A stretch of DNA of 64,000 nucleotides, from assembly GCA_037974665.1 (NCBI GenBank), contig CM075771.1, positions 36,502,425 to 36,566,424 of the forward strand. Reading direction: 5' to 3'. The DNA comes from Ehretia macrophylla (lineage: Eukaryota > Streptophyta > Magnoliopsida > Boraginales > Ehretiaceae). Below, in pieces: positions 1 to 12,142 of the stretch; positions within the stretch are counted from its first letter, which is position 1; every line of letters begins with the position of its first letter. A model generated the notes under the pieces. It made no database searches, was not told the origin of the DNA, and worked only from the letters and a program-made list of their open reading frames with translations. The translations under genes and the position numbers were made by a program.

Positions 1-2769
1 ATAGATTACCGTGGTTTGAATCAGGTGACTATCAAGAATAAATATCCTTTGCCACTGATTGATGAGTTGTTTGATCAACTTCAGGGAGCCAAAGTCTACT
101 CTAAGTTTGATTTGAGGCAGGGGTATTATCAGCTTCGGATTCGCTCAGACGATGTTCCGAAGTCTGCCTTCAGGACTCGGTACGGGCATTATGAGTTTGT
201 TGTTATGCCCTTTGGTTTGACTAATGCACCGGCAGCATTCATGGATCTTATGCATCGAGTCTTTCAGCCGTACTTGGACCAGTTCGTGGTGATTTTTATT
301 GATGATATCTTGGTCTATTCTAAATCTGAATTGGAGCACGAGCAACATCTACGGCTTGTATTAGAGAAGTTGCAGGAGCATCAGTTGTTTGCCAAGTTCA
401 GCAAATGTGAATTTTGGCTGCAACGGATTTCTTTTCTTGGCCATGTTATTACACAGAGTGGTATTTCTGTAGATCCCACTAAGATTGAGTCGGTGATGTC
501 TTGGAAGCGGCCAGAGAGTGTTACTGATGTCCGTAGCTTTCTTGGCTTGGCGGGTTATTACCGTAGGTTTGTCAAGGACTTCTCAAAGATTGCGGGGCCA
601 CTATCTAAGTTGACTCAGAAACGGACTATCTTTAATTGGGACGAGAAGTGTGAGAATGGATTTCAGGAGTTGAAAAAGAGGTTAACTACCGCTCCAGTAC
701 TTGCTCTACCAGAGGGGACCGATAATATGGTCATTTACAGTGATGCATCAAAGGAGGGCTTGGGATGTGTTCTTATGCAGGATGGCCGAGTTATTGCCTA
801 TGCTTCCAGGAAGTTGAAGCCTTATGAGGTGAATTACCCGACTCATGATCTTGAGTTGGCAGCAGTTGTCTTCGCACTGAAAAAGTGGCGTCATTATCTG
901 TGGGGCAGTAAGTTCGAGATTTTCACTGATCATAAGAGTCTTAAGTACTTATTCTCACAGAAGGAGTTGAATATGCGCCAGCGGAGGTGGATGGAGCTTC
1001 TTGGAGATTATAATTGTTCTATCAATTATCTGCCTGGAAAGGCAAATGTTGTGGCAGATGCTCTCAGCCGGAAGGCTAGTATTTCTTGTTTGGCTGTCAA
1101 GAAGTGGGAGGTTCTTGAGGAGTTTAGTTATTGGAGACCAGAGTTCACTCAGGTTGGGGTGATGTGTTCACATCTCCGTATTCAGCCTTTATTGTTGTCT
1201 CAGATCAGGGAAGCTCAGCAGCTTGATGTTAACCTTCAGAAGATCAAGGATCAGATTTCGGATGATCAGTCTGACTTTAAAGTGCATGAGGATGGTATTC
1301 TTCGGTTTCGGAACAGGGTTTGTGTTCCCGATGAACCGGGCTTGAGGCGAGGTATTCTGGAGGAAGCTCATAATTCTAAATATACTATTCATCCCGGTGG
1401 AACCAAGATGTATCGGGATTTGAAACAACATTACTGGTGGAACAACATGAAAAGGGAGGTTGCTCAGTTTGTGTCTAGATGTTTGACTTGTCAGAGAGTG
1501 AAAGCCGAGCATCAACGACCAGCAGGTTTGCTTCAGCCGTTGGCTATACCGGAGTGGAAATGGGAGTATATTACGATGGACTTCGTCACTGGTTTGCCTA
1601 GATCACCGAGGGGTAATGATGCAGTTTGGGTTGTCGTGGATCGCTTGACGAAGACAGCTCATTTTATCTCGATAAGGTTAGGAGATGAGGTTACAAAGCT
1701 GACGGATCTCTATCTGGATCAGATTGTTAGACTTCACGGTATTCCATCTAGTATTGTCTCTGATCGAGATCCTCGATTTACTTCTCGTTTGTGGGAGAAA
1801 CTTCAGGAGACTTTGGGTACTCAGTTGAACTTCAGTACAGCGTATCATCCACAGACCGACGGTCAGTCTGAGCGGACTATTCAGATTTTGGAAGATATGC
1901 TTAGGGCTTGTGTTCTGGACTTCGGGAAGAACTGGGAGAAACATCTACCACTTGCCGAGTTTGCCTATAACAATAGTTATCAAGCTACTATTGGAATGGC
2001 ACCTTTTGCAGCTCTTTACGGTCGTAAGTGCCGTTCACCTTTATATTGGGACGAGGTAGGAGAGATGAAGACTATTGATCCGACTATCATGCCAGAACTT
2101 CTTGAGAAGATCGAGAATGTTCAGTTGATCAGGCAGAGAATGCTTACGGCGCAGAGTAGATTCAAGAGTTATGCTGATAAGCGTCGTCGAGACTTGGAGT
2201 TTGCAGTTGGAGATCGGGTTTTCTTGAGATTGTCTCCTCGAAAGGGGTTTGTTCGTTACGGTAAAGGTGGTAAGCTGAGTCCGAGATTTGTTGGGCCGTT
2301 TGAGATTACTGGCAGGGTTGGTAAGTTGGCATATCAGTTGGCTTTACCGGAGAACTTCTCTAATGTCCACGATGTGTTTCACGTGTCTAATTTGCGGAAA
2401 TACAATCCGGATCCTTCTCATATTCTTGAGCCAGAACCGTTACAGCTTCGAGAGAATTTGACTTATGACGAGCGTCCGATTCGTATTCTAGATCAGATGG
2501 ACCGAGAATTGAGGTCGAAGAGGATTCCGATGGTTAAGGTGTTGTGGAAGCATCACGGCATTGAGGAAGCTACGTGGGAGAGACGAGATCAGATGCAGCA
2601 ACAATACCCAGATCTATTCTGTACATCAAGTAAGAATTTCGAGGACGAAATTTCTATAAGGGGGGGAGAATGTGAAACCCCACTTTCCTGCTTATCTCGT
2701 TTTACGTGCTTTACCTCGTTTTGCGTGCAAATGATCTGTTTATGTGCTATAGGACCTAGAAAGTTATAA
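1..2769 (+). CDS. pol: Partial gypsy pol: reverse transcriptase, RNase H, integrase, chromodomain-like tail
   Basis: The frame is open from base 1, with the true start upstream, to a stop at 2767-2769. Order seen: reverse transcriptase with FIDD catalytic motif (295-306); RNase H with first Asp in YSDAS (742) and the DALSR motif near 1060; integrase with an HHCC zinc region (about 1366-1497), catalytic Asp at 1579 and 1762 and Glu at 1870, giving D,D35E; the GPF module FVGPFEI near 2290; and a chromodomain-like tail (VKVLWKHHG...ATWE) near 2540-2580. The pol product copies the element's RNA and inserts the cDNA; chromodomains of this group are known to steer integration to heterochromatin. 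No stop or frameshift interrupts about 920 codons, unlike every other pol here. The frame runs about 100 bases into the 3' LTR. Confidence 0.93.
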   Translation: MDYRGLNQVTIKNKYPLPLIDELFDQLQGAKVYSKFDLRQGYYQLRIRSDDVPKSAFRTRYGHYEFVVMPFGLTNAPAAFMDLMHRVFQPYLDQFVVIFIDDILVYSKSELEHEQHLRLVLEKLQEHQLFAKFSKCEFWLQRISFLGHVITQSGISVDPTKIESVMSWKRPESVTDVRSFLGLAGYYRRFVKDFSKIAGPLSKLTQKRTIFNWDEKCENGFQELKKRLTTAPVLALPEGTDNMVIYSDASKEGLGCVLMQDGRVIAYASRKLKPYEVNYPTHDLELAAVVFALKKWRHYLWGSKFEIFTDHKSLKYLFSQKELNMRQRRWMELLGDYNCSINYLPGKANVVADALSRKASISCLAVKKWEVLEEFSYWRPEFTQVGVMCSHLRIQPLLLSQIREAQQLDVNLQKIKDQISDDQSDFKVHEDGILRFRNRVCVPDEPGLRRGILEEAHNSKYTIHPGGTKMYRDLKQHYWWNNMKREVAQFVSRCLTCQRVKAEHQRPAGLLQPLAIPEWKWEYITMDFVTGLPRSPRGNDAVWVVVDRLTKTAHFISIRLGDEVTKLTDLYLDQIVRLHGIPSSIVSDRDPRFTSRLWEKLQETLGTQLNFSTAYHPQTDGQSERTIQILEDMLRACVLDFGKNWEKHLPLAEFAYNNSYQATIGMAPFAALYGRKCRSPLYWDEVGEMKTIDPTIMPELLEKIENVQLIRQRMLTAQSRFKSYADKRRRDLEFAVGDRVFLRLSPRKGFVRYGKGGKLSPRFVGPFEITGRVGKLAYQLALPENFSNVHDVFHVSNLRKYNPDPSHILEPEPLQLRENLTYDERPIRILDQMDRELRSKRIPMVKVLWKHHGIEEATWERRDQMQQQYPDLFCTSSKNFEDEISIRGGECETPLSCLSRFTCFTSFCVQMICLCAIGPRKL
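2635..2670 (+). promoter_or_regulatory. E1 stem-loop and polypurine tract
   Basis: A 7-bp perfect stem (AATTTCG / CGAAATT) with loop AGGA spans 2635-2652. It is followed by a purine-rich tract ending in AAGGGGGGGAGAA directly against the LTR start at 2671. The purine tract primes plus-strand DNA synthesis in LTR elements. The stem-loop also recurs in elements C, A and D. Confidence 0.75.
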
Positions 2770-5095
2770 TTTTGATGTCAATACTTCTAATACGTGCTAA
2801 ATGTGCATTCATGAAATTTTCATCAAAAACGGAGTCAGAAATTTTATCGTCGATTTTCAGTGAATAGTGTTTTCGAAACACGTCCGCTATAATTTTGAAA
2901 CTGGTCTTTTTAACCCTTCTAGACCTAGTCCACGGACTTTAATAGACCTGTGTTTGATGAAAATGGTTTTAAAATCGGCTTAAGAATTTATTAGGGTTTT
3001 TACACCGACTTTTGCGAAAATCGAGTTTTAAGCCGACTCGGGTGAAATTATTGGATTGTAAAACTTCTTGTCACCTAAAAATAATCCACTTGAGATATCT
3101 TGGGGGTGGCATAATTATTTTTAACTTGGTGAGCACTAAAATGCAATTAAAGTCATTAAAAACACAAAAATGCCTATTAAAATTAACTTTGACTTTAATT
3201 AATTATTTGACCTTATAAGCTAATGTCCTCAACACACACTCACACAACACAAAAATACCATCACACACACACACATTTCCGAGAGAAAAGAGGGAGAAAA
3301 GAGAAGAGAAAAACTCAAGCTTTCAATCCAATTTTTCAAAGAAAAACCTAGTTTTTGTCCGTGAAACTTCACACCGACTTGGATTCTGCTTGTTGGGCAC
3401 GCATAGCACGCATTCCTAGGCTTATATCGCATCTAAGGTGAGAGAAAAATTCTAGATCTCAAAATGTCATTTTTGTGTTTTTGCGTATAAATGAAGATTG
3501 AACCGTTAGAATTGTAATATGATGTTAGATTATTGCTCCTTGCATGCTAGGGATCATTATATACTAATACTACGAGTTTCTGTCGGATATAGCATAATTT
3601 TTATTTTCCGGGTATTTAATTTTGATTAAAATGTTCAAAGTTGAATTAAATGAGTTGTGTTGATCGAAATCGATTGCCGTCGATTTCTAAATACTTGATA
3701 ATTACGTATTAGCGCTGTTGTAATGCCGAATTTTCGATTACATTGTTTGTGTGAAAATCCGGAAAATCCAGCCATGACATCTTAGGGTTTTAGGGTTATC
3801 GGGCATGATTTGGAGGTGTTATGGTGGATTTCCGAGAGGGCTAATGTAGTAGGTTGAATGGGTGAGTGATAGGAACTGATTTGGCAATGTTTGGATTAGT
3901 AGATTGTAAGTTATGAATTTTAGAAGTTTAGGTTGTCATTCTTTAATTTCTTGAACGATGCCTTAGATGGTTGGGTAGTGTTCGAGTGATGAATGGTGAG
4001 TTGTTGATGAGTAATTTAGAGTTTAATTATGTATATTATGCATGTCCGGTTAGATGGCCTACTTTGTCATCTAACTACGTTGTTTGTTGTTTAATTTAAT
4101 ATTGATGTTATATTGATGTTATTGATTGATTATTATTGAATGCGGGAATCGGGCACTCTTGTTGCTGATCTCCCAATTGATTGATTGATTGATGTTTGAT
4201 TGATGATTGATGATTATGGAGTCTTGGTATGTGTGTGCCACCTCTCGGGCAGCGTCGGGCTGTCGGGTTGATAACGGCATGACTGCCATAGGCTACCCCC
4301 AGCTCGCATGACGGAGGTGTCATGGAGGGAGGGGCTAGTGAGGTACCTCGGGTGCGTGAGTAATGGGGAGTTATAAGAAGAACGGTTGAGATCGTGATGG
4401 CGTTTGGAGCTACACCAAATAGAGTATCCTTATTGAATGGTCATATAGTTATGTGATGATAGTATTATTTGCGTTTTTGTGTGTTTACTGACTCAAAGGA
4501 TTATTCCAAGGAGTTTAGTAGACCTTGCTCGAGATCTATCGGATCCTCACTGGGCTTATGTATATAAGCTCACTCTCTATTAATGCATGTTTCAGGTGTA
4601 CTTTCACAAGATTACGGGTACGTGCCTCCTGAAGAGGAGAATGTGGAAAACGTGCTTTTCGTGGATGAGTCATATGTCCCTGAGTCTTATCCATGATTCT
4701 ATGTTGTTAAACGTCATGTATATTAGCTTAATAGACTCTTATATGCTTTACGGTTCTTAGTGTAATAGTTGTTGAAAAGATGATGATCCAAATGATGTTA
4801 ATTTAGTGGCTTTCTTTCGTCTATGGTTAAGTTGTAGTTGTGTCTCAACTTACTTTTGAAATGTATGATAAAGTTGAGGTATTGTATGTCATGTTGGAAC
4901 GGAGGCGTATAACGAAGATGTTTTATTGTATATTATGGTTGTGTTGTATGTTGTTGTTTGTATTGAGGAATTACTGGATGTATGATGTTTAATGAGGTTG
5001 GTTTAGAACCTCGGAAATCTGTTTACTGTCGTTATGCCGCCGAAATTCCGTTGCGTCCTGACTGATCGTAGGTGGGGTCGAGTTGGGGCGTGACA
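2671..5095 (+). repeat. E1 3' LTR (2425 bp)
   Basis: It begins TGTGAAACCCC directly after the purine tract and ends GGGGCGTGACA. It is mostly AT-rich and non-coding, with a TGATTGAT-type microsatellite near 4124-4215 and a GC-richer block near 4230-4330. It is the same family as the E2 LTR at 27981-30379 but clearly diverged from it by eye, which supports two separate insertions rather than the two ends of one element. Confidence 0.88.
4124..4215 (+). repeat. TGATTGAT microsatellite inside the E1 LTR
   Basis: Interrupted runs of TGATTGAT and TGATGATT-like words, split by a short unique stretch (about 4138-4172). The homologous place in the E2 LTR (near 29410-29450) carries only a few such words, so the tract expanded in the E1 lineage or contracted in E2. 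Confidence 0.6.
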
Positions 5096-6678
5096 GAGGA
5101 GATGCCTGAGGAGACTGCAGTTGTGGAAGCTAACTTCCTTATACTTGATCAACTTGTTAAAGTGTTGATTGATTCTGGTGCTACGCATTCTTTCATTACT
5201 CCTGCTTGTGTGCAATGTGTTAATGTGCAATCAGAAAGACTGCCTTATGTCGTTGAGATTAATACCTCTTTGACTGATAAGTATGTGATTGGCTTATTAT
5301 GTAAGGATTGTAAAATACATGTTAAGGGGTATAATTTTCCTTCGGACCTTATCTTATTTCCTATCCGGGGGTATGATGTTATCTTAGGTATGGATTGGCT
5401 TTCTAAGTATGATGCCTAGTTAAACTATAGAATTAAGGTAGTATGGTTTCGGTTGCCAGATCAGCTAGTAGTTGAGGTAGCAGTGAACCGGGGTGCAAAG
5501 ACGACTTTTATTATCTCAGTAACTAAAGTCGTTAAGTTGGTGAGTAATGGGTGTTCGGGTTATCTAGCTTATTTGATCAACAAGCCATCTGATAAGCTAA
5601 AGCTGGAGGAAGTTCCTATTATCCGGGAATATCCCAATGTATTTCCCGAGGAGTTGCCGGGGTTGCCACCAAAGAGAGATGTGGAGTTTGTGATCAATCT
5701 TATTCCCAGTACTCGACCTATTTCTAAATCAGCGTACCGGATGGCACCAGCTAAGTTGAAGGAGCTGAAAACTCAGTTGCAGGAGTTAATAGAGAAGGGT
5801 TTTATTCAGCAGAGTTCTTCACCGTGGGGAGCACCTGTTTTATTTGAGAAGAAGAAAGATGGTACCTTGAGATTATGCATTGACTATCGTGGTTTGAATC
5901 AAGTGACCATCAAGAACAAGTATTCTTTGCCACTGATTGATGAGTTGTTTGATCAACTTCAGGGAGCCAAAGTCTACTCTAAGTTTGACTTGAGACAGGG
6001 GTATTATCAACTTCGGATTTGCACGAAAGATGTTCCGAAGTCTGCCTTTAGGACTCGGTACGGGCATTATGAGTTTGTAGTTATGCCCTTTGGAATAACT
6101 AATGCACCGACAGCATTTAAGGATCTTATGCATCGGGTTTTTCAGCCGTACTTGGACTAGTTTGTGGTGGTCTTTATTGATGATATCTTGGTTTATTCTA
6201 AGTCTGAATCGGAGCATGAGCAACATCTACTGCTTGTCTTACAGAAGCTACAGGAGCATTAGATGTTTGTGAAGTTCAGCAAATGTGAATTTTGGCTGCA
6301 ACGTATATATTTTCATGGTCATGTTATCACACAGAACGGGATTTCTATAGATCCCACTAAGATTGAAGCGGGGATGTCTTGGAAACAGCCGGAGATTGTT
6401 TCGGAGGTTCATAGCTTTCTTGGCTTGGCGGGTTATTACCGTAGGTTTGTCAATGACTTTTCTAAGATTGCCGGGCCACTTTCTAAGTTAACTCATAAAC
6501 AAACTAGCTTTGCTTGGGATGAGAAATGTGAGAGTGGGTTTCAGGAGTTGAAAAAGAGATTGACTACTGCTCTAGTACTTGCTCTACCAGAGGGGACTGA
6601 TAATATGGTTATCTACAGTGATGCATCCAAGGAGGGCTTGGGATGTGTACTTATGTAGAATGGTCGGGTTATTGCCTA
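5096..6678 (+). pseudogene. E2 pol fragment 1: protease and reverse transcriptase, stops
   Basis: It starts in the gag/protease junction (GAGGAGATGCCTGAG, equivalent to DAEELPD in element C). An aspartic protease with the LIDSGATHSF active site follows near 5160-5190. Reverse transcriptase then runs from about 5620, with a FIDD motif near 6170-6180 and the start of RNase H ([10 protein letters not shown]) near 6610-6645. In-frame stops lie at 5417, 6158, 6260 and 6656; where E1 or C gives the ancestral codon, each is CAG changed to TAG. The frame is otherwise kept. It is cut at 6678 by element A. Confidence 0.88.
6674..6678 (+). repeat. Target site duplication GCCTA of element A, left copy
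   Basis: GCCTA precedes the element's left terminus at 6679 and recurs at 16580-16584. Removing one copy rejoins the E2 RNase H reading frame as found in E1. Confidence 0.92.
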
Positions 6679-7003
6679 TGTAGCATCCCGATCCCTCTCG
6701 AGACCGGGAGTTCTATAAATCAATCTAATCACAACCCAAACTAAACCCGGACATAATTTTCAAGAAAAATGGACGGAGTCTCCCCTGTTTCTAGGCAAAA
6801 AGCAAACCTGCGACAGCATATAAGTGGACCAATACCATGTCCAAACATTCAACCACCTCAAGGCCATCCGAGCCTTGTTCTCAACAAACAATCACAAGCA
6901 AATATACATTTCCAGTTTACAGACTAACCTACCTCTTCACATCTTTTACAAGTACATTCATGCTTGACAATTAAACCATTCTAACTTATTGCATAAGATA
7001 GAC
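6679..7003 (-). repeat. Element A 3' LTR, distal 325 bp
   Basis: On the plus strand it begins TGTAGCATCCC; on the element's strand this is the LTR end. It matches 13986-14310 of the other LTR and is separated from its remainder by the solo LTR inserted at 7004. Confidence 0.9.
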
Positions 7004-9832
7004 TGTAACACCCCGATCCCTCTCGAGACCGGGAGTTCTATCAATCAATTTAATCACAACCCAAAACCAAACCCGGGCATAATTTTTCAGGGAAAACAGA
7101 CGGAGTCTCTCCTATTTCTAGGCAAAATGTAAAACCCTGTAACAGCATATAAGTGGACCAATACCATGTCCAAACATTCAACCACCTCAAGGCCATCCGA
7201 GCCTTGGTTCTCAACAACTAAACACAGCATATAAATATACATTTCCAGTTTAAAGCTAACATATCTCTTTACATCTTTTACAAGAACATTCAAGCTTGAC
7301 ATTTAATCCATACTAATCTACTGCACAAAATATACTATCATACCATTCTCACTCTTTTCTTTTAGACAATTACAAACATGCATCGGGTTAACTATACTAC
7401 TGAATACATAACTAACTTATCAATCTACCTCAACTACTTAGCTAGATTAAATTACATTTCTTTTAACAATAAATACATACAACATATGAACATACATCTT
7501 TACATCTTTGACAGCTCAAGCCACAAAGCACGCAAGACAACTCTTCAGGCACGAACTAACACATATCCACGAACTTTTCAGCTAACAAGGCATTTCCTGA
7601 AATGTGGTGGTGAGGAGTGAGTATACACAACACGTATACTCAGTGAGGGCGAGACAGATATCGAGTTGGAGAGAAAGAAGATCGTGCAATGCAAATAATC
7701 ACAGTTAAGCAATAAAGACAATAAGGAAACATTCAATACAAACAACAATACTATAAGTAATCAAGAAAGCATTAACACAGCCCTTTAAAGTTATACCACA
7801 CTTTGAAGGCTGTGGTTCACTCATACGAGCAATATACTATTTCACGAGCGATACATCAATCTCGAGCTTGATGTTGAAAATGATGACAATAAGCGAGCAT
7901 CCACCTTATATCACCAGTTTGGAATACCCCGGGAGTAACCATCAATTCTACGACTCAAATCTCCCTGGGAGGCAACCCAAGCGAGAAAAGGGAATAGCAG
8001 TGGAGCTAGAGCAACCAACACTGGCAACCCGAGGCTACCCAGAGAGGCCCATCACTCACGCGCGAGACACTATGCAATGCAAGACTCGATACAAGGCAAT
8101 AAACGAGCGATAGCACAATAATACAAACTAGTGACAACAAACGAGATAACAAGCAATCATAATCAATACTAGCATTCAACTAACTTTTCAAGCATAACAA
8201 GCAATAATAAGTAACAATAACAACAATTAAACGACACTTCAAACACGAAAACAACAAATAACACTATTCAACCCCAACTTCCAAGGACAATTGCGAGCAA
8301 ACGAGCTGCGAAATTAGGAAACCGATTTCACTACATTCACTCAGGCACTACAAGGCACGTTTCTATGTCACTAAACTTCACTTTCTCACCCGAGACCCAA
8401 AAGTCCACCTACTACGTTTGAACTACAGCTATGCTAACCGGTCATTCAATCAACGCCACAACAGCGCCAAAAGTGCTTCCATGCCCTCAATTACGAAACC
8501 CCCAACTCAATTCGAGCACGGTCAACTTTTGGTCAAACGGCCCCTTTACATTTCTTTGTCTAATTTCCAATTTTAACAAAGGCCGATCCATTTTTATTTC
8601 ACATTTTAGCTTTCTATCACTAATGGCACCTATCCGAATCAAACAATTGCAATTCGGATCGAAATTCAAAATTCTAGGGTTTACTATTCATAATTCACTA
8701 TTCATGTTCTTCCCCAATTTCAATTACGCAGTTTCAACCGTAAAAATTGCTAAATAACTAACAAGCAATGCTTTACGAACCCTAAGCAAGCTATTTCAAG
8801 CAATAACATGCATTATAACGCGATAAATATCAAATCTGAAAAATTGACTCAAAAATCAAATTCAGATTAAAATGCACAAAAGCGTGAAAACCCTCACAGA
8901 GATTGAAGACCAAGACCCGCAAGGACATGAGCCACGACCCCCGAGCAATTCCACGCGCAATTGTAGAAGAAAATTGCAAGAAAATCTTTTCTTTTCTCCT
9001 CCATGAAGCTTCGGCCATGAGAAGGATATTTTGGGCATTTTGCAAATTGTTTTTATTGATTTTTTGCCTTGTTTTATTATTTATTAGGTGACAAAGGGCA
9101 TTTTGGTCTTTTGCAAAATCAAACTTTAATTAAAAATAGTCAAATAAGCTTATTTTGATGCCATTAAATCCAATTCAAGTTAAAACAATGCAATTAAATG
9201 AAAAATAACTAAAACTAGTTAATTTAAGCTAAAAACATTTTTCACTAAGTTTGAAGAATATTTCTCTAACTCCTATTTTTGAAATTTCTGCGATCGGACG
9301 GTCACTAATCGATCACTAATAAAGTGATGAACAATAATATAGAACTCTATTTCTTTGAAAAGTAGAATAGTAGAATAGTTTAAAATTCACTCCGACTCGG
9401 AGTTACTTTCCTCACTTATTCGAAAACCGAGTGATTTTAATGCAAAACAACCAAAACCGATTATTAAAATAATAAAAACAATCAAGGTAATTAATATTCA
9501 TTTAAAATAATTAATTTAACTATTTCTAGATCATTTTAAAGAATTTATGAAGTTAATGTTAAGTTACAAATGAACAAATAAATATAAACATGTAATCAAG
9601 TGAAATTAAATATTAACATTTAAGATGATACTTAATTAATCACAAGAGAATAAATTCAATTACTTCAATTATTAGAAATAGGTAATAATCTTTTAATCAA
9701 TTAATATAAATCCTTTTCGAATTCTTCTAAAAGAAATATAAAAACAGTGAAAATTAGATGATTTAACTAATTAAATATTTAATCAAATGTAGCCAAGTGC
9801 TATTAAATGCATGCCGGGTTCGGGTTATCACA
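7004..9832 (-). repeat. Solo LTR (2829 bp) of the A/D non-autonomous family, nested in element A
   Basis: The termini are TGTAACACCCC (left) and GGGTTATCACA (right) on the plus strand, both family ends. TAGAC flanks it on both sides (6999-7003 and 9833-9837), so it is a complete insertion reduced to one LTR, normally by recombination between the two LTRs of a full element. It resembles the LTR of element D (for example the block near 8890-8970 matches 60000-60090 reversed) more than the LTR of A. No gene is present; short open frames inside are incidental. Confidence 0.9.
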
Positions 9833-9837
9833 TAGAC

Positions 9838-12106
9838 TATCATACCATTCTAATTTTTTTCTTTTGGACATTACAAACATGCATTAAAGTTAAGCTATGC
9901 CAACTAGATACATAATCTAACTTATCAAACCACTTCAACAATCTAATGAAACTTAAATTACATTCCTTTTGACATTAAATACATACAATACATGAAAGCA
10001 TACATCTTTACAACTTCGACAACTCAAGCCACATAGGCACGCAAGACAACTCTTCAAGCACGAACTTTCACGAAATCACGAACTTTTCATCTAACATGAC
10101 ATTTCCTGAAATGTGGTGGTGAGGAGTGAGTATACTCAACACGTATACTTAGTGAGGGCGAGACATATATCGAGGTGGAGAGAAAGAAGATTGTGCAATG
10201 CAAATAGGTACAGTTAAGCAATACAATCAATAAAAAGGCATTTAATATAAACAACAATACAATAAACAATTAAAGAAAGCATTAACACAACCAATCAAAG
10301 CTATACCACACTTTGAAGGCTATGGTTCACTCGAGCGAGTAATGTACCGATCACGATTCTGATGACTTTAACGATGACGTACCTACTCACCCACCTTATA
10401 ACTTCAATTGGGAATACCCCGGAAGTATCCATCAATTCTACGACCCAAATCTCCCTGGGAGGCAACCCAAGCAAGAAAAAGGGAATAGGACACGGAGCTA
10501 GAGCAACCAACAATGGCAGCCCGAGACTACCCAGAGAGGCCCATCACTCACGCGCCTGACACTATGCAATGCAAGACACGATACAAGCAATATATGAGCG
10601 ATAGCACAACAATACAAATCAGTGGCAATAAACGAGATATCAAGAACAACACTAACAAGCATTAACAACAATTGATATACAAATTCAATCATAATCAACT
10701 TTAACAAGCTTAAAAAGCAATATCTATAATTCTATAGGCACTACACTATAAAAACACACAAAATCACAAAATGACCCCAACTTTCAGAACGCTACTACTT
10801 TCAAACGAGCCATGAGTTTTGGAAACCGACTTCACCAATCCTCCTAGGTCACTATAAGGGACGTCTAAAGACCCGAAACCCTACTTAACCCTAGAATTCA
10901 CGCAAAGCCCCGATTTCTCCCTTTGCTCGTTTGAACTACCGCTACCCTAACCAAACACCCAACCAACGCCATAGCCACACCAAAAGTGCTTCCATGGCCT
11001 CCCGAGATAATGCCATCACGCAAAACGATAAAATGCCAAACTCGACCAAAACGACCCCAACTTTCACTAAGCCATTTTTCTCCATTTTTCCATTATACAA
11101 TCCAATTAAACCACACATTTAGGCATTCTAGCATATCTAGCACCTTCCTACATCAACAGAATGCGTAACGGAGCAACTTCATTGAAACGGGGGTTTACTA
11201 TTCATAATTTACTATTCAATTAACAATTTATAATTCAATTTCGATATTCAACCGCAGAAAATGTTAAACAGCTATAAATGCATGTTCTACGATTGCTAAG
11301 GAACATTCTTTAAGCCTCAAAATGATAAAAATAACATTCTACGGATAAAATCCAAAAATTAAAGTTAATACATAAAACTTTCAAATGCGCAAATAAACAT
11401 GAAACCCTCACCTTAGACGCTCCTAGACGCTAGGAAAACAATGCTTGATGCCTCGGAAACCACCCCGCACAAGCTCCCGCGAAGAAATTGAAGTTTGAAG
11501 TTGAAAGGTTTTTTTTTCTTCTCTCTTGGTTTCGGCCCTGCTCACTGTTTTCAGCTTTGTTTTTCATTCTTTTTTGCCTTCTAAATTGTTTAATAAAAGA
11601 TGACAATGGTCAATGGTCAAGCCCCTTGGTCAAACTAACTTAAGTTGGTCAATTGCCTATTTTTATGCATTTTTAAAGCTAAAATAACTAATGTAATATT
11701 AATTCTAGCTAACAACAATTAAAACACTAAAATTAAAGCACTAAATACTAGTTTTCACTATTTGCTGAGGACTAGAAATCATTTCCTAACTATCTCTCTC
11801 AATATGCTATGCACTTTGCGACAATAAAAGAATAGCAATTAAACTTCAAAGAATTTAAGAAAAAAAATAATTTTCGAAAAGTAACATAGTTCAAATTTTA
11901 CTCCGACACGGTGCTACTTTTCATTTAATTGAAAACCGAGCATTAAAATGTAAGAAAATTAAAACCAATTAACAAAATATGAAAATAAAGCTACAAATGA
12001 ATGTTTAACTAAAAATAAACACATAATTCAATGCTAACATTTAAGATAACACTTAATTAAATGAAACTAAATGCCACTAAATGCATGCCGGGTTTGGGTT
12101 ATCACA
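9838..12106 (-). repeat. Element A 3' LTR, proximal 2269 bp
   Basis: It continues the 3' LTR after the solo LTR and its TAGAC duplicate, and ends GGTTATCACA at 12106 beside the purine tract. It matches 14311-16579 with a few percent scattered differences by eye. AT-rich and non-coding. Confidence 0.9.
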
Positions 12107-12142
12107 TCCTTCCCCCCTTAAAACAATTGCGTCCTCGCAATT
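12107..12142 (-). promoter_or_regulatory. Element A polypurine tract and stem-loop
   Basis: On the minus strand a 7-bp stem AATTGCG / CGCAATT with loop AGGA (12125-12142) is followed by TTTTAAGGGGGGAAGGA and then the LTR at 12106. In coding elements this stem-loop overlaps the end of pol; here it is kept without pol, which favours a nucleic-acid function. Confidence 0.75.

Larger units (their letters stand above)
1..5095 (+). mobile_element. Ty3/gypsy chromovirus E1, 3' part (pol + 3' LTR)
   Basis: An LTR retrotransposon whose 5' LTR, gag and protease lie upstream of the window. What is visible is pol from the start of reverse transcriptase, a stem-loop and purine tract (about 2635-2670), and a full 3' LTR. 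Immediately after the LTR terminus (TGACA at 5091-5095) the sequence resumes inside the gag/protease region of a different, decayed element (E2). The simplest reading is that E1 inserted into E2, which predicts a target duplication of GAGGA (5096-5100) that should recur just before E1's 5' LTR outside the window. Its frame is open while E2 is full of stops, so E1 is the younger of the two. Confidence 0.85.

Noticed and set aside
3238-3275. ACACACAC-rich stretches in the E LTRs (also near 28530-28575) as CRISPR-like or satellite repeats
   Set aside because: They are short simple-sequence runs inside LTRs, with no regular spacer structure.
2671-5419. LTR 2671-5095 as the 5' LTR of the element continuing at 5096, with gag deleted
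   Set aside because: There is no primer site after 5095, the pol there is far more decayed than E1's, and the LTR at 27981 is clearly diverged. Insertion of E1 into E2 explains everything without a deletion.
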